DNA of 64,000 nt. Source: Craspedostauros australis (Eukaryota > Bacillariophyta > Bacillariophyceae > Mastogloiales > Achnanthaceae). Location: NCBI GenBank assembly GCA_026770025.1, contig JAMXDE010000017.1, forward strand, positions 992,001-1,056,000, given 5' to 3'. The notes under the pieces are model-generated. The model was not told where the DNA came from. It searched no databases and saw only the letters and a list, made by a program, of their open reading frames with translations. Numbering within the stretch: the stretch's first letter is position 1; each line of letters opens with the position of its first letter. Shown piece by piece: positions 43,501 to 53,818 of the stretch. The position numbers and the translations under genes are program-made.

Positions 43501-45227
43501 GAGGATGGTAACAATGAGCAACCCGCCATTGAGCCTGTCCCTGTCAGCACCTCCACTCATCGGATGACAACACGACGTGGCCCACGCATTGACTATAGTC
43601 AGCTCCATCGCACAGGACGGGGCGACACACACGCAACGGTCACCATTCTCTCAGAAGACCCAAACAAGGAGACCGACAGCGGACACGATGCATGCACATT
43701 CCTCACGGAACAGATGAACTGGAAACAGGGAATCAAACTGTTTAACCAACGGGGAGAGGACGCGATCAGCAAAGAGTTGGAGCAGGTGCACGAGATGGAA
43801 GGTTTCGAACCAAAACATTGGCACGAGCTGACCCAGCAGGAGCGGTCCAGGTCCCTACGTTACCTCATGTACCTGAAGGAAAAACGGAACGGGATCATCA
43901 AGGGGCGGGGGTGTGCCGACGGACGGAAGCAACGGCTATACCTCACAAAGGAGGAGACCAGCTCCCCCACAGTGTCCCTGCTTGGACTGATGCTCACATG
44001 TGTGATCGACGCACACGAAGGGCGGGATGTCGCAACCGTTGACGTTCCTGGTGCTTTCCTACAAACCAAATTCGATGACGGCGATATTGTGCACGTGCTC
44101 ATCGAGGGCCGTATGGCAGAACTGCTTGCAAAAGTGGCACCGGACGTATACGCCGATTACGTACACAAGAAGCGTGGACAATCCGCCATCTACGTGAAGC
44201 TAACAAAGGCGCTGTATGGCACGCTGAAGGCAGCATTGCAGTGGTGGAAAGACTTGACAGCCACACTCGTCGCAGACGGGTTCGTTGTCAACCCCTACGA
44301 CTGATGTGTGGCCAACAAGACGGTGGATGGCAGCCAGTGCACAGTTGTCTGGCACGTCGATGACTTGAAGATATCCCACACCAAACCATCGGTGGTAACA
44401 GGAGTAATCGACATGCTCAACAAGGCCTACGGCAGCCGCACACCACTCACCGTGCACAGAGGACAACAACATGACTATCTTGGAATGACCCTCGACTACA
44501 CACAACCAGGAGAAGTGCGAATCAACATGAAGGAGTACATCGATGGCATTCTTGCAGGAGTGCCTGCCAACATGTCCGGGCAGGCAGTGACGCCCGCCGC
44601 CAACCACTTGTTCGAAGTGAACGACATCAATCCAACACTTCTCGATGACGACACGCGAGAGATGTTTCACCACATTGTGGCGAAACTACTCTTCTTGTGT
44701 AAACGAGCACGCCCGGACATTCAGACGGCTGTCTCCTTCCTCTGCACCAGGGTGCAAAGTCCCGATGAGGATGACTACAAGAAACTAGCACGTACGATCA
44801 AGTACTTGCGCGGAACGCGTGACATCATGCTCACTCTGGGTGGATCCAGCCTCTGCGACGTCCAGTGGTGGGTTGACGGCGCCTTCGGTGTGCACAACGA
44901 CATGCAGAGCCATACAGGGGCACACATGTCAACAGGAGCCGGGGCCATTTATGCAACCTCATCCAAGCAAAAGCTAAACACGAAAAGCTCCACTGAGGCA
45001 GAACTGGTCGCCGTTGATGACGTAATGCCACAAGTTCTGTGGGCACGTTATTTCCTGCAAGAACAAGGAATCACAACCAAGCCGTCCGTGATCCATCAGG
45101 ACAATCAAAGTGCAATGCTCCTTGAGAACAACGGACGCAGATCAAGCGGCAAACGAACCCGCCATATCAACATCCGATACTTCTTCGTACATGACAGGAT
45201 CAGCAACAACGAAGTTGCTGTCGCATA
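40474..45227 (+). pseudogene. copia Gag-Pol polyprotein, with nonsense codon and truncated by insertion
   Basis: ATG at 40474 (MSTDKKPAV). In order: an AAC microsatellite (40,531-40,597) giving about 22 Asn; Gag with the knuckle CTRCGRTNHSIEQC (C-x2-C-x4-H-x4-C, about 41,541); protease ILLDNQSTVDVF (about 41,731); integrase core with Asp in SVDIMF, Asp in MVDNQFES and Glu in VPEVERYIR (about 42,380-42,660); an acidic Asp/Ser linker (43,170-43,430); RT with TVDVPGAFLQ and WHVDDLKIS; RNase H with TKSSTEAELVAVDD (about 44,980). A TGA at 44302-44304 replaces Trp in the PYDWC context, so the polyprotein is cut before the VDD site. At 45,228 element A enters; the missing end (CPTDDMIGDYFTKPLQG) resumes at 59,133. 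It is dead as it stands. Confidence 0.93.
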
Positions 45228-47040
45228 CCTTCCACCTCACTCACTCGGCAAACCGATAGCACTAGTTGTAGAGTTTTTGCTGTTTTTCTGGCCAGAATGA
45301 CTCGTGTTTGGATGATCCCGGGAGTATCGGCAATGCTCCCAACACTACAGTTTCTAAAACCAACGAGTGGCCAGTGGCGTGACTGGTCGCAACTCACAAA
45401 ACTGAGCAACAGAGGTTTGCGTTGTTGTCGAACACCCATCATCATCTAATGGTATCACACCTGTCCCCTCTCCACCTCTATATCCTTGATGCTAATACTT
45501 TTTCTAATTCTACTAATAGGCTTCGTTTCCTTCTCCTCGTAGGCGTTGCTGCTGTGGGTCTGTGTGTTGCCCATTCTGTCATAAGGGTGTTGTAGGCAAA
45601 GATACGCTTCGATCTTGGTATTGCTTGCCTGGTCCGTTCCTGCCACTGGTCACCCGCGCGCACATGGTCCCAATTGACATTTATCTTGGCCATGCATAGC
45701 ATATCCGCTTCGCTTCGCTTTATAAAGTCCAGGATAACTTTGTTCTTGAGTTGGCATGCAAGAAGTGGGAGTTGAGAGACGTTCTGGAACACGATCCGTA
45801 TTGATTCGGTGGATTTGTGTGCCATCACATCCCCACAAGCATAGTTTTTCCCACTAACTTTGGTGTGATCCTTGTCATGTCGTTAGAGTTCCGCAGCACT
45901 GACCTGTGCCAGGTCTGCTTCCGTCCTTGTCATTCTGGGTATTTTAGGTGGTTGAGCTGCCTTGGCTGTGCGTGGGTTTGTGTTCCTCCTGAAGTTGTGG
46001 CTGTTCGCTGTTGGTGTTGCCATTTCTTCGGGCGAGCAGCGGTGCCTTGTCATACTGCCTATGCCCAGTGATTCACCTGCATTCGGCGTTGGTTGCTGGC
46101 TCCGCATGGTGGGCCTACTTCTTTGGATAGCCCTCATGTGTTTGATGTTGTTGTTGTTGTTGTTGTAGATGTTGTGCTCTGCACTTTTACACTTTCCTTA
46201 CAAGCTGTTACAGGTGCTGCTGACATCACGGTTGCTGGTTCTGTTGTTGCCATTGTGCTCTTTGCCGTTTCTCTTTGTTTCTTCATTGTTGTTGTTTATT
46301 CTGTTGGCTCTGTGGCTACTGTTGGTGGTGGTGATACTGTGTGTATTGTCGGGTCCTTCGCTGTGTTCCTGCCTGTTGAGATAGTTGTCGCTGCTGTTGT
46401 TGTCGCGCGCTCGACTGAGTTGTGTTTTGGTGTCTCTGCTGTTGCTGTTCCTATTGTTGCCTGTTGATAGTGTTGGCTTGTTTTCTGCCGTTCTCGTTGG
46501 GGCTGTGCCTGTGGTTTCTTTGTTGCTGGATTTTTGCTGAGTCCCTTCCTTCCCACGTATATACTAGTCACTCTTACTTTGTTTGCTCTTGGCTTGCATT
46601 CTGGGGGATGCTGCCTGTTGGGTTGTTGGTGTCCATGAGGTCGGACCCACCTGATTCGGCATCACTGCTGTTCTTGGCTACTAACTTGGATGCCTGCTTT
46701 TCATGCGCTTCTTTGCTGCTACCATCCTTGCTATCTTCTTCGCTGTCCTCCTCGCTGTCGTCACTGTTGTCATCACTCATGTCATCTCCTTCTGGAATGG
46801 TATTCTCTGGGGCAGACAAGTTGAAATCCATTTTTGCTTCGGCGGCCGTCGCGAACCTACCTGGGTTGGCAGTCTTAAGGTGGGATGTACGCGTGATGGC
46901 TTGCGCGACGTGATCAGCTTGTTGGACCACTGATGCCATCGCAAATGTGCCTACGGTGTTGCTGTCCCTGTTTTTAGTGTGGGGGTTGCTTTCCATTTGC
47001 ACTTCAAACTTCAACAGCAGGACAGGTTTCATGTTCCCGT

Positions 47041-49751
47041 TAATAATAACTCAATGATTACATTAGAAATGTGCCCTGTAAGCTTTACCCTCGCCTCCGC
47101 CGGCCCCGTAGGACCGGGTTTCGAGCGAGCCGTCGAACACCTGAATCATGCTAGGCCCAGCCAGTGACTCATCAGCCGCCGTTCACTCTGCATGGTGCGT
47201 GCCCGTCGCCGGGCGGCCACCCTAGAATGCACCTCCTGCATGTCATGTATCCACTGCCGCATCTGCGACTCCGTTCCGTATTCCATTTGATAGCCCTCCC
47301 GCAGGAGAACCATCTCTGACTCGTTCATGTCCTGGCTGGCGCTTGCCGCGATCCGCCGCACTTGTCTCCGCAGCTCCGCCAATGACGGGTGCTGCTCGCC
47401 GTCGTGCACCTTCTCGTTGCGCGCCACCCACACGCCCCAGGGAACTTTCCAAACCCACCGGACCACTTCCTTCGTCCATGCTGCCGCGACCGGGAAGACG
47501 CATTCGTGATGCTCCATCCATTGAGACTGCTGTTTCCGCCAATCCTTATGTAGGAACCCCAGCAACAAGGGGTACCACCCAATGTCTCCTTGGGTACTCT
47601 GCGGCTTCTGGCGTCGCCGCCAGCGGGCCATTCCTACCCTCATTCCTGACACCAGCCTTGGGGCTGACCCAATCGTCACCATACGGTCGATAAGTGCTTC
47701 GGTCGCAAGGTTCCACGCTGTCTCGTGCTCCTTACAGCGCAGGACGTGCTGTGTCGTCTCCACGGCGCCACAGAACTGGCAGGTGGAGGACTCTTGCTGG
47801 CCCATTTGCTGCATCTTTCGCCCGACGCCCACAAAACCGGAGGACCACTTCGTAACGAATTTCGACATGGCCTGGTTCTTCCTTGCTGCTCGAGCGCCTT
47901 GGTATACATCCCAGTCAACTTGTCTTGTCGCACCCTTCGTCCACTCGAACTTCTTCTTCCAGTATCGAAGAGAGTCAGACGCCTGCAGCGTCTTGTAGAG
48001 CTCACTTTGACCCACGTGGGAGTAGTGTTGATCGCTGACTGTTAGGGTCCATCGGCCTGTTGCTGACGACCACTGCCGTGCTCGTCGTCTAGAGACTGTC
48101 GCTCCCCAAAACGCCTTGGCGCGTTTGTCGCATTCCATGTTGAGCTTCTCCAGCATCGTAAGGTCCTTACCCGTGTCGTCTTGGTGTCCTCGGACCCACA
48201 CCCATTTGAGGGTCGCCCGTATGCGTTGCCTCAACCGGCGTATTTCGACGAGGACGTCCCAGTCGCGTTGGCCTGGACTGATGGAGTCGGATTGGGCTTG
48301 ACGGAGGGCCTGAAGACCGTCGAGTGCCAGCGTCACTGTGCACGCTTCGTCCAGCTCCGGAATCATAGCAAGCATTTCCAATGAGGCCTAGATTTCCGGC
48401 GAGTTCGCTGCGGTAAGAGCTGTGGACCGACGCTGGGCCTGGCACAAAGGTATTACACGCCACGTGTTGTTGGGAACGAAGGTCGAACATTATGGAGCAA
48501 GAGGTGCCCCTTGCATCCTTGAACGACCCGTCGCTCACCACCACCAGCTTGTGGTTTCTCGCCGCCTCCAGCATCTGGCCAAATTCGGCATCCCCTCCGA
48601 GATCTTCCACCGGATCGTAGCTCGATGGCTGTGCATCCGGCTCACGATGTAGACCAATCCTGCGGTCCCAAGTGATCCCTCGTTCGGTGATGACGACCGA
48701 CACCCGATGAACAAGCTCCGGGAGACCCTGGACGGATCCTTGTAGCCGGTACATGGCCTGCCTTGTCCGGCGTCTGGTCACCGGCACGAACACCCGTACA
48801 GGGTCCGAGTAGGAGTCGTAGATCTCCTCAGACAAGGCCGCCTTCCACCACTGCCACGATCCATCGTCCCCGTACCACTTTCCGAGAGGGCTCTGGAGCA
48901 TGCGTCCTCGATAGCACAAAGACTTGCACCACCTCCGCCACTCCTTCCACCATCCACTGGGCAGCCGATCCGGCCGCCGCGCCCACAGCTGTCCTCGGAC
49001 TGGAACGTCTTGACCTTCCATGGCCCCGACCACCAGTGCAGATCCTGTGGCAGTAACAATGTCGGACATTCGTGCAATCCCGAGCTGTCGTCGGCACATG
49101 TTCAGGTGATAGAGCTCGGCGCCTTTCAGACCCATACGCAACCACATCAGGACGAGGAACTCGTCCCCGTCACGCTGTAGAGCTATCGATTCCGTGGTCT
49201 CAATGATTCCGATTCCTGTGTCCTGGAGTTGTTGCCACAGACCTTTAACCCAGCAGGGCGTGACGCACTGGTGCAGTTGGTCGAACGGTTGTGAGAACAG
49301 AGACCCTCCGATACCCAGCTCTGCCTTGATCGCCTGTATTGAGCACACGAGCATTCGCCCTGTAGACGTGTCGCCATGCACCTCGTCAAAAAGCAATTGC
49401 AGTTGCTTGATCACTTGCCGATGGACCGGATTTGGGACTCCCAATCCCCCAAGGGAGACTGGAGCGTACACCAGATCCCGTGGGAACGTTCTTGCGCATC
49501 CCATCTTTGGGAGGGCCGCCAAGAGTGCTGGGGCCATGATGCGCCGCCACTGATGGCGCGTGAGTTGAGAAACCCCCATCACGTACTCAATGGACTTGAT
49601 AAAGCGCAACGTAAGGGCCGACTTGGCGTCTTCCGGAGACAGCTGAGCGTGACGCATCTGTCCCGCGAAGTCCTCCGACTTCTTCCACAGCACCTGGACC
49701 TGTTGGTCATCGACGCCGTCAAACGTCAGGAACACGCCAAGGGTGAACAAT
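47041..49751 (-). mobile_element. non-LTR retrotransposon, 5'-truncated, inside element A
   Basis: Flanked by 16 bp direct repeats GGTTTCATGTTCCCGT (47025-47040 and 49752-49767), the target duplication. The minus-strand 3' end carries an (ATT)n-like tail (reverse complement of TAATAATAAC at 47,041). The 5' end starts after the RT catalytic domain, so the copy is 5'-truncated, as is usual after target-primed reverse transcription. Coding: an RT-thumb/connection region, then RNase H, then a C-x2-C-x7-H-x3-C finger. Confidence 0.9.
47146..49751 (-). pseudogene. C-terminal half of a non-LTR polyprotein: RNase H and zinc finger, frameshifted
   Basis: First part, 49,751 to about 48,370: LTLRFIKSIEYVMGVSQLTR and FPRDLVYAPVSLGGLGVPN are the post-RT connection typical of non-LTR elements, then VVVSDGSFKDARG opens RNase H and SSYRSELAGNLG gives its Glu. 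A frameshift near 48,370 moves the rest into another frame: LALDGLQALRQ gives the third acidic residue, WVRGHQDD follows, and CQFCGAVETTQHVLRC is the finger. The C-terminus ends in SHWLGLA with a stop at 47,146. The frame happens to read straight into element A's ORF1 frame at 49,752, which makes the fused frame look like one protein; the target duplication shows it is not. Confidence 0.85.
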
Positions 49752-52700
49752 GGTTTCATGTTCCCGTCCTTATCCACGTATCCTTCCCACCCCACGTCCG
49801 CTGGGGTGAGCCCCACCATTTCCTCTGCATCGAGGTCGAGGAAGTTGCCACCAGCTTGAACCAGCTGCCCCATCTCCCATTTCCTCCTTGCTCCGAATGA
49901 GGCCTGTCTCCCAGTCTACTTCATAATACTGGTTCTGTGCCCACGCCTCTGGTGTGAACCACCCTTGACATTTATGGTCAAGCTTCTTGCTGCAAAAGAA
50001 GGTGAGCTTCGAAATGAGTTCCAGCGCTTCGATTCTCCGTTTGGGATGGAATACGAAGACAGTTCTGTTGCGGTCCATCCTGCCTGTGTCAATCGACATG
50101 AAGAGAGCGAAGTCTGGGTTCCTGGACGATCTGAGGTTCATGATCACCTCCCTCAGGGTCAGATTCTAAATAGGCAACTCCACATCGAGCTGTGCAATCG
50201 AGTACACTCCTTGGGTTTTCATAGTCTTCTCGAATTGAACCTGGTGGGCTGATATGGAGCTCAGACTAGCAAGTTCTCCAGGGGGGTGGTGGAATCTTTG
50301 GTCCAGCGTGTCAAGCATGAACCGCATCTGCTTGTCAAGCAACCGGACCTTGTCAGCACATTTGTTGAAGAGTTCTTTCCTGTCTGTTTGGCATTGGAAC
50401 GAGCGCGACTCTCCGCACATGACGTGTGTCGCTCTCGGTCTGTTGCGGTAGTCTTTGCCTTCTACCTGGTGTTGCCCTTGCTTTCTCACAAGGTGAATCT
50501 CCTGGATCCTCAACTGGACTGTGAACTTGTTTTGGACTAGTTCGCTCATGTTGATTGCCTTCGTCAGATCATCAGTGTTGGTAGTGCTGTGGCTCCCAAA
50601 CAACCAGCTGGCTGCAACGATGCTGTGCTCCTGGATATCTGACTTGCAAAAATGAATGGCTGCCATGCTCAGGGTACCGTCATTGTCAAATGCTTCAATC
50701 TCCTGCTTGTGAGCAACCCACAGTCTGCTGTACATCATCGATCCCGTCTTTGCATAGAGACTCTCCACAATTTGTTTCAGGGTCTCCCTTGTGGACCATG
50801 GTACGTCAGCGGAGGTCCATGGACGCATTGTGTTGTTTTTATGCCACGCCATGATCTGCGCCTTCGAGTCCGCCCTGAAAATGAATGCACGAAGGGCGTT
50901 CATACTGGCAATAACCTGCACCAGCGGGGAGTCATGGCCTTCACGCGTCATTGGGAGTTGGACGTCAAAGAACATTTTGTGGTACTTGCTGATCACATCA
51001 TTCACACTGTGGAGGTCTTGCGGTTTTGGCTGCTTGTGCGGAAACGTCACAACCTTGTGTCTTAGTTTTCACGGTTTCTTGTTTTGCCACCAGGTTGGGG
51101 AATTTCGCCTGTTCTTCTTTTTCGTTGTCCAGAGGCATGCCTTTGACCATCACGAGTGCCATCCTCACACCAATCCATGCTGCTGTCTTGTGTGTTGCCT
51201 TGATCTGCTTGGACTTCCACAGCCCTCCAGAGAATTTGTTGGAGGTGGCAACCAGTCTGACCCTCAGCTTGACCATGTGCAGGTTCATGCCTGCGGACAT
51301 CTTGTTGAAGCACACATCGTGAAACATGCCCGTCCAGTCATCAAGAGAGGCGCCCTCTTTCAGGGCCCTGTCCAGGTCCTTCACAAATGCCAGCACTTCA
51401 TCCATAGCGCCTTCTTCCCCCATCATGTGCACAAAGGGTTCAGACCCTCTGATCAGCAGTTTGCGTTCCTGGAGGATGTCACCCCCTTTTCGCTCCAGCT
51501 GGTGGCTCCAAATCCAACAGTTCTCATTCTCTGTGGGACAAGTTGACACTGTCTTTTTTGCTGGTGAGATCCTGGCCTGTTGCTTTCCTCCTCAACCACC
51601 TCCTCATCCGCTGTCACCACCAGTGTGACACCCTCCTCTTCCTGTACCCGCACAGGGTGTTGTCTGTTTCTTTTGGGTCCTCTGAGAGCCTCTCCCAGAG
51701 TCGTTTGTAGCATCGTTTCATGCCATGGTAATATATGTTTTCTAGTGCAGTTTCTACTTGTTCTACGTAAATTGCACTGGTCCTACGTACGTCTTCGACT
51801 GTGGGACGGTCACAAGACTGTAGGTAGAATGCACTATTTTTCCGAGTGTTCCCATGTCTTGGCTTTCACAGAAACCAACAGTGGACTCACCAGACCCAGG
51901 ATTTGTGGCAAAGGTTTGGAGGCATTCGTTGGAATTCTGTTTTAATTTCCCAAACCCCAACAGCAAGAAAAGACCGTCACCAAGAAAAGAAACACAACAA
52001 CACGACAATGGGGAAACAAAACAACACTCTGTGAGAACTGCCAAAAGTCATGGACGGCACTGCATCAACCACCAGTCCAATGCCAGATCCAACCACATCA
52101 ACGGAACCGCCATATAAATCTTGGTGGATGGGCAAGAGGGAGCTATCATAGCGGTTCATTTGAATCAGCGATAGTGAAAAGAGCGAAACGTGCAAAAATG
52201 CGTCAAAAATGCATGTTGGGTACGGGCTGTGTGTGGACGATACAAGCCATTTAAACAACCATAGATGGGCAAGACGCATCAAGGGGATCAAGATGAAGGG
52301 TACTACGAAGTTTGAGGCTGAAAGAACGCCTGGAGGGTGTCGATGGAGGGGAACAAGTGGAGTGCAAGAGTTTTTTGGGTGGTGACAAAGCACCCATCAT
52401 GTGGCTTTGCTGGTGTGGTGGCGCATGTGAACATCCACCACACCGCCAACCCACCCATACAAGATGTGTTAATCATCAAGTCAGGAATGGGGTTGGAGAA
52501 GTGGGGATCGATTACATTGAGTGGAAGAGGTTGAAACCAACCAAATGCTGCAGTCGCATTTTTTCGACACGAAGAAAAACTGACGATGGCATCAGTGTCG
52601 GGATGGATAAGAAATTGGAGATCCATCTTGAGGCGTTTTGGGGTGCGTCAACGTGTCACCAGTGAATCAGGGATCGAGGTGTGCTGCGTGGGGGGAACAG

Positions 52701-53330
52701 AGATGGATGTGAGAGGGAGATATGATCAGATGAAGCAGCTGCCTTCGGACCGTCCTTCATTTTCAAAAATGTTGGATTTCAGGTATGGGCTGCCAACGTG
52801 CGTTGAAGGGAGATCTGACGGTGCATGCTTGGCAGGGATGGATACATATGGGGTATATGGAGACAATGAGACGCGCAGGTGGTCGAAACGAGATGGTTAT
52901 GGGCATCATCTTGGATGGCAAAGTGATGGCACCATGGTGCCATCCAGAGTTTTGTGGCACGCACAATCCCACGTTATCAACAAAAATGCTGTTAAATTTG
53001 AAGTTAATTTTAATTTAAGTTCAATATTCCTATACATCGCAAGTTATTTGTTCACATGGTACATTTAGTTTTAATTGTGAATGATGTGGTGTTGCGATAT
53101 AGCATCATAAGCACTTTTTGGGATGGATTGCATTTTTGCTCTAGACTGGACTACGCAACACGACTAATCCCACGTTGGAGGGCAAAAAACTCTACAACTA
53201 GTGCTATCGCTTTGCCGAGTGAGTGAGGTGGAAGGTACTAGGGAGATATCGCATGTAATTTGATGAGTCCCAGGGTCCAAAATAACCTGATAGAGACATT
53301 TATTTTGGGGGGTGGATGAGAATTTCGCTT

Positions 53331-53389
53331 CTTCAAATTACATGCCATGTCAAACGAAACTTTCGTTTGACATGGCATGTAATTTGAAG
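53331..53389. repeat. 59 bp perfect palindrome (29 bp arms, 1 bp spacer)
   Basis: Arms 53331-53359 and 53361-53389 are exact inverse complements around a single C. The right arm continues into GTCCC, and the segment 53375-53395 repeats 53251-53271 of element B's left end with one mismatch. It therefore looks like two copies of an inner TIR sequence head-to-head. Confidence 0.95.
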
Positions 53390-53818
53390 AGTCCCGCCAA
53401 ATACGAACTCCACGCGGAAGTATACTGAATTGACAATTTTTTATCCAATCAGAAGCGTACATGTTTCTTCGGTTCGCATCTTCATTGTTCTTGAATTGCC
53501 TTGTTTCTTTCCTAGACTATCGTTGATGTGAACGGTTCGAGTCAAGCTGATCCTTGCCTTTTCGCAGGCTTTGTCCTCAGGCAACCAATTCCACACATGT
53601 CGAGACATGTTTTGGAGAAGTCGTAGTTGTTGTTTACCACATAGATTATAGTCTTTAACTATGCGCCGTAGGCGCTTTGTGACGCCTCGTTTTTCTGCAT
53701 GAGTCATCCGGCAGGAACGGATGATGTTGGGGAAGCTGCTGTCCTTGTGGTGTATTCGATTGTGTGCATTATATAGCGTGCATTAGATAGTGTAGGTGTA
53801 GTTAGAGCATGCATGTTA

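Larger units (their letters stand above)
45478..51713 (-). pseudogene. ORF1-like protein and truncated APE endonuclease of element A
   Basis: Reading minus strand: 51,713-51,453; 51,549-50,998; 51,050-50,166; 50,147-49,770; 49,873-49,752; then, past the inserted element, 47,024-46,574. The pieces join with frameshifts near 51,550, 51,060 and 49,890, and an in-frame TAG at 50,166 (between VELPI and NLTLREVIM). Blocks kept: ALRAFIFRADSKAQIMAW, WTSADVPWS, HSIVAASWLFGSHSTTN, LRSSRNPDFALFMSID, TVFVFHPKRR, CQGWFTPEAWAQ. From memory these blocks recur in a large uncharacterised family that is highly multiplied in diatom genomes. Downstream an acidic linker leads to IRIVFQNVSQLP...AKINVNWDHV...ERTRQ (45,828-45,478), the N-terminus of an APE-type endonuclease, truncated after about 110 residues. 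No RT follows. The gene is broken several times. Confidence 0.65.
45228..53235 (-). mobile_element. Element A: 8 kb TIR element carrying decayed ORF1-like and APE-like coding sequence
   Basis: Ends are inverted copies beginning CCTTCCACCTCACTCACTCG; 51 bp TIRs with one mismatch. TA lies directly outside both ends (45226-45227 and 53236-53237), consistent with a TA target duplication in the copia RNase H region. Inside, all coding sequence is on the minus strand: an ORF1-like protein (51,713 down to about 46,300), then the start of an endonuclease domain (45,828-45,478). No transposase is visible. A non-LTR element of 2.7 kb is inserted at 47,041-49,751. About 1.3 kb at the right end (51,950-53,200) matches the nonautonomous element at 4,518-6,024. 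I cannot assign a superfamily. Confidence 0.75.

Noticed and set aside
48167-49873. 568-codon frame as one protein
   Set aside because: The first 41 codons are element A's ORF1, the rest is an inserted retroelement; the 16 bp TSD separates them.
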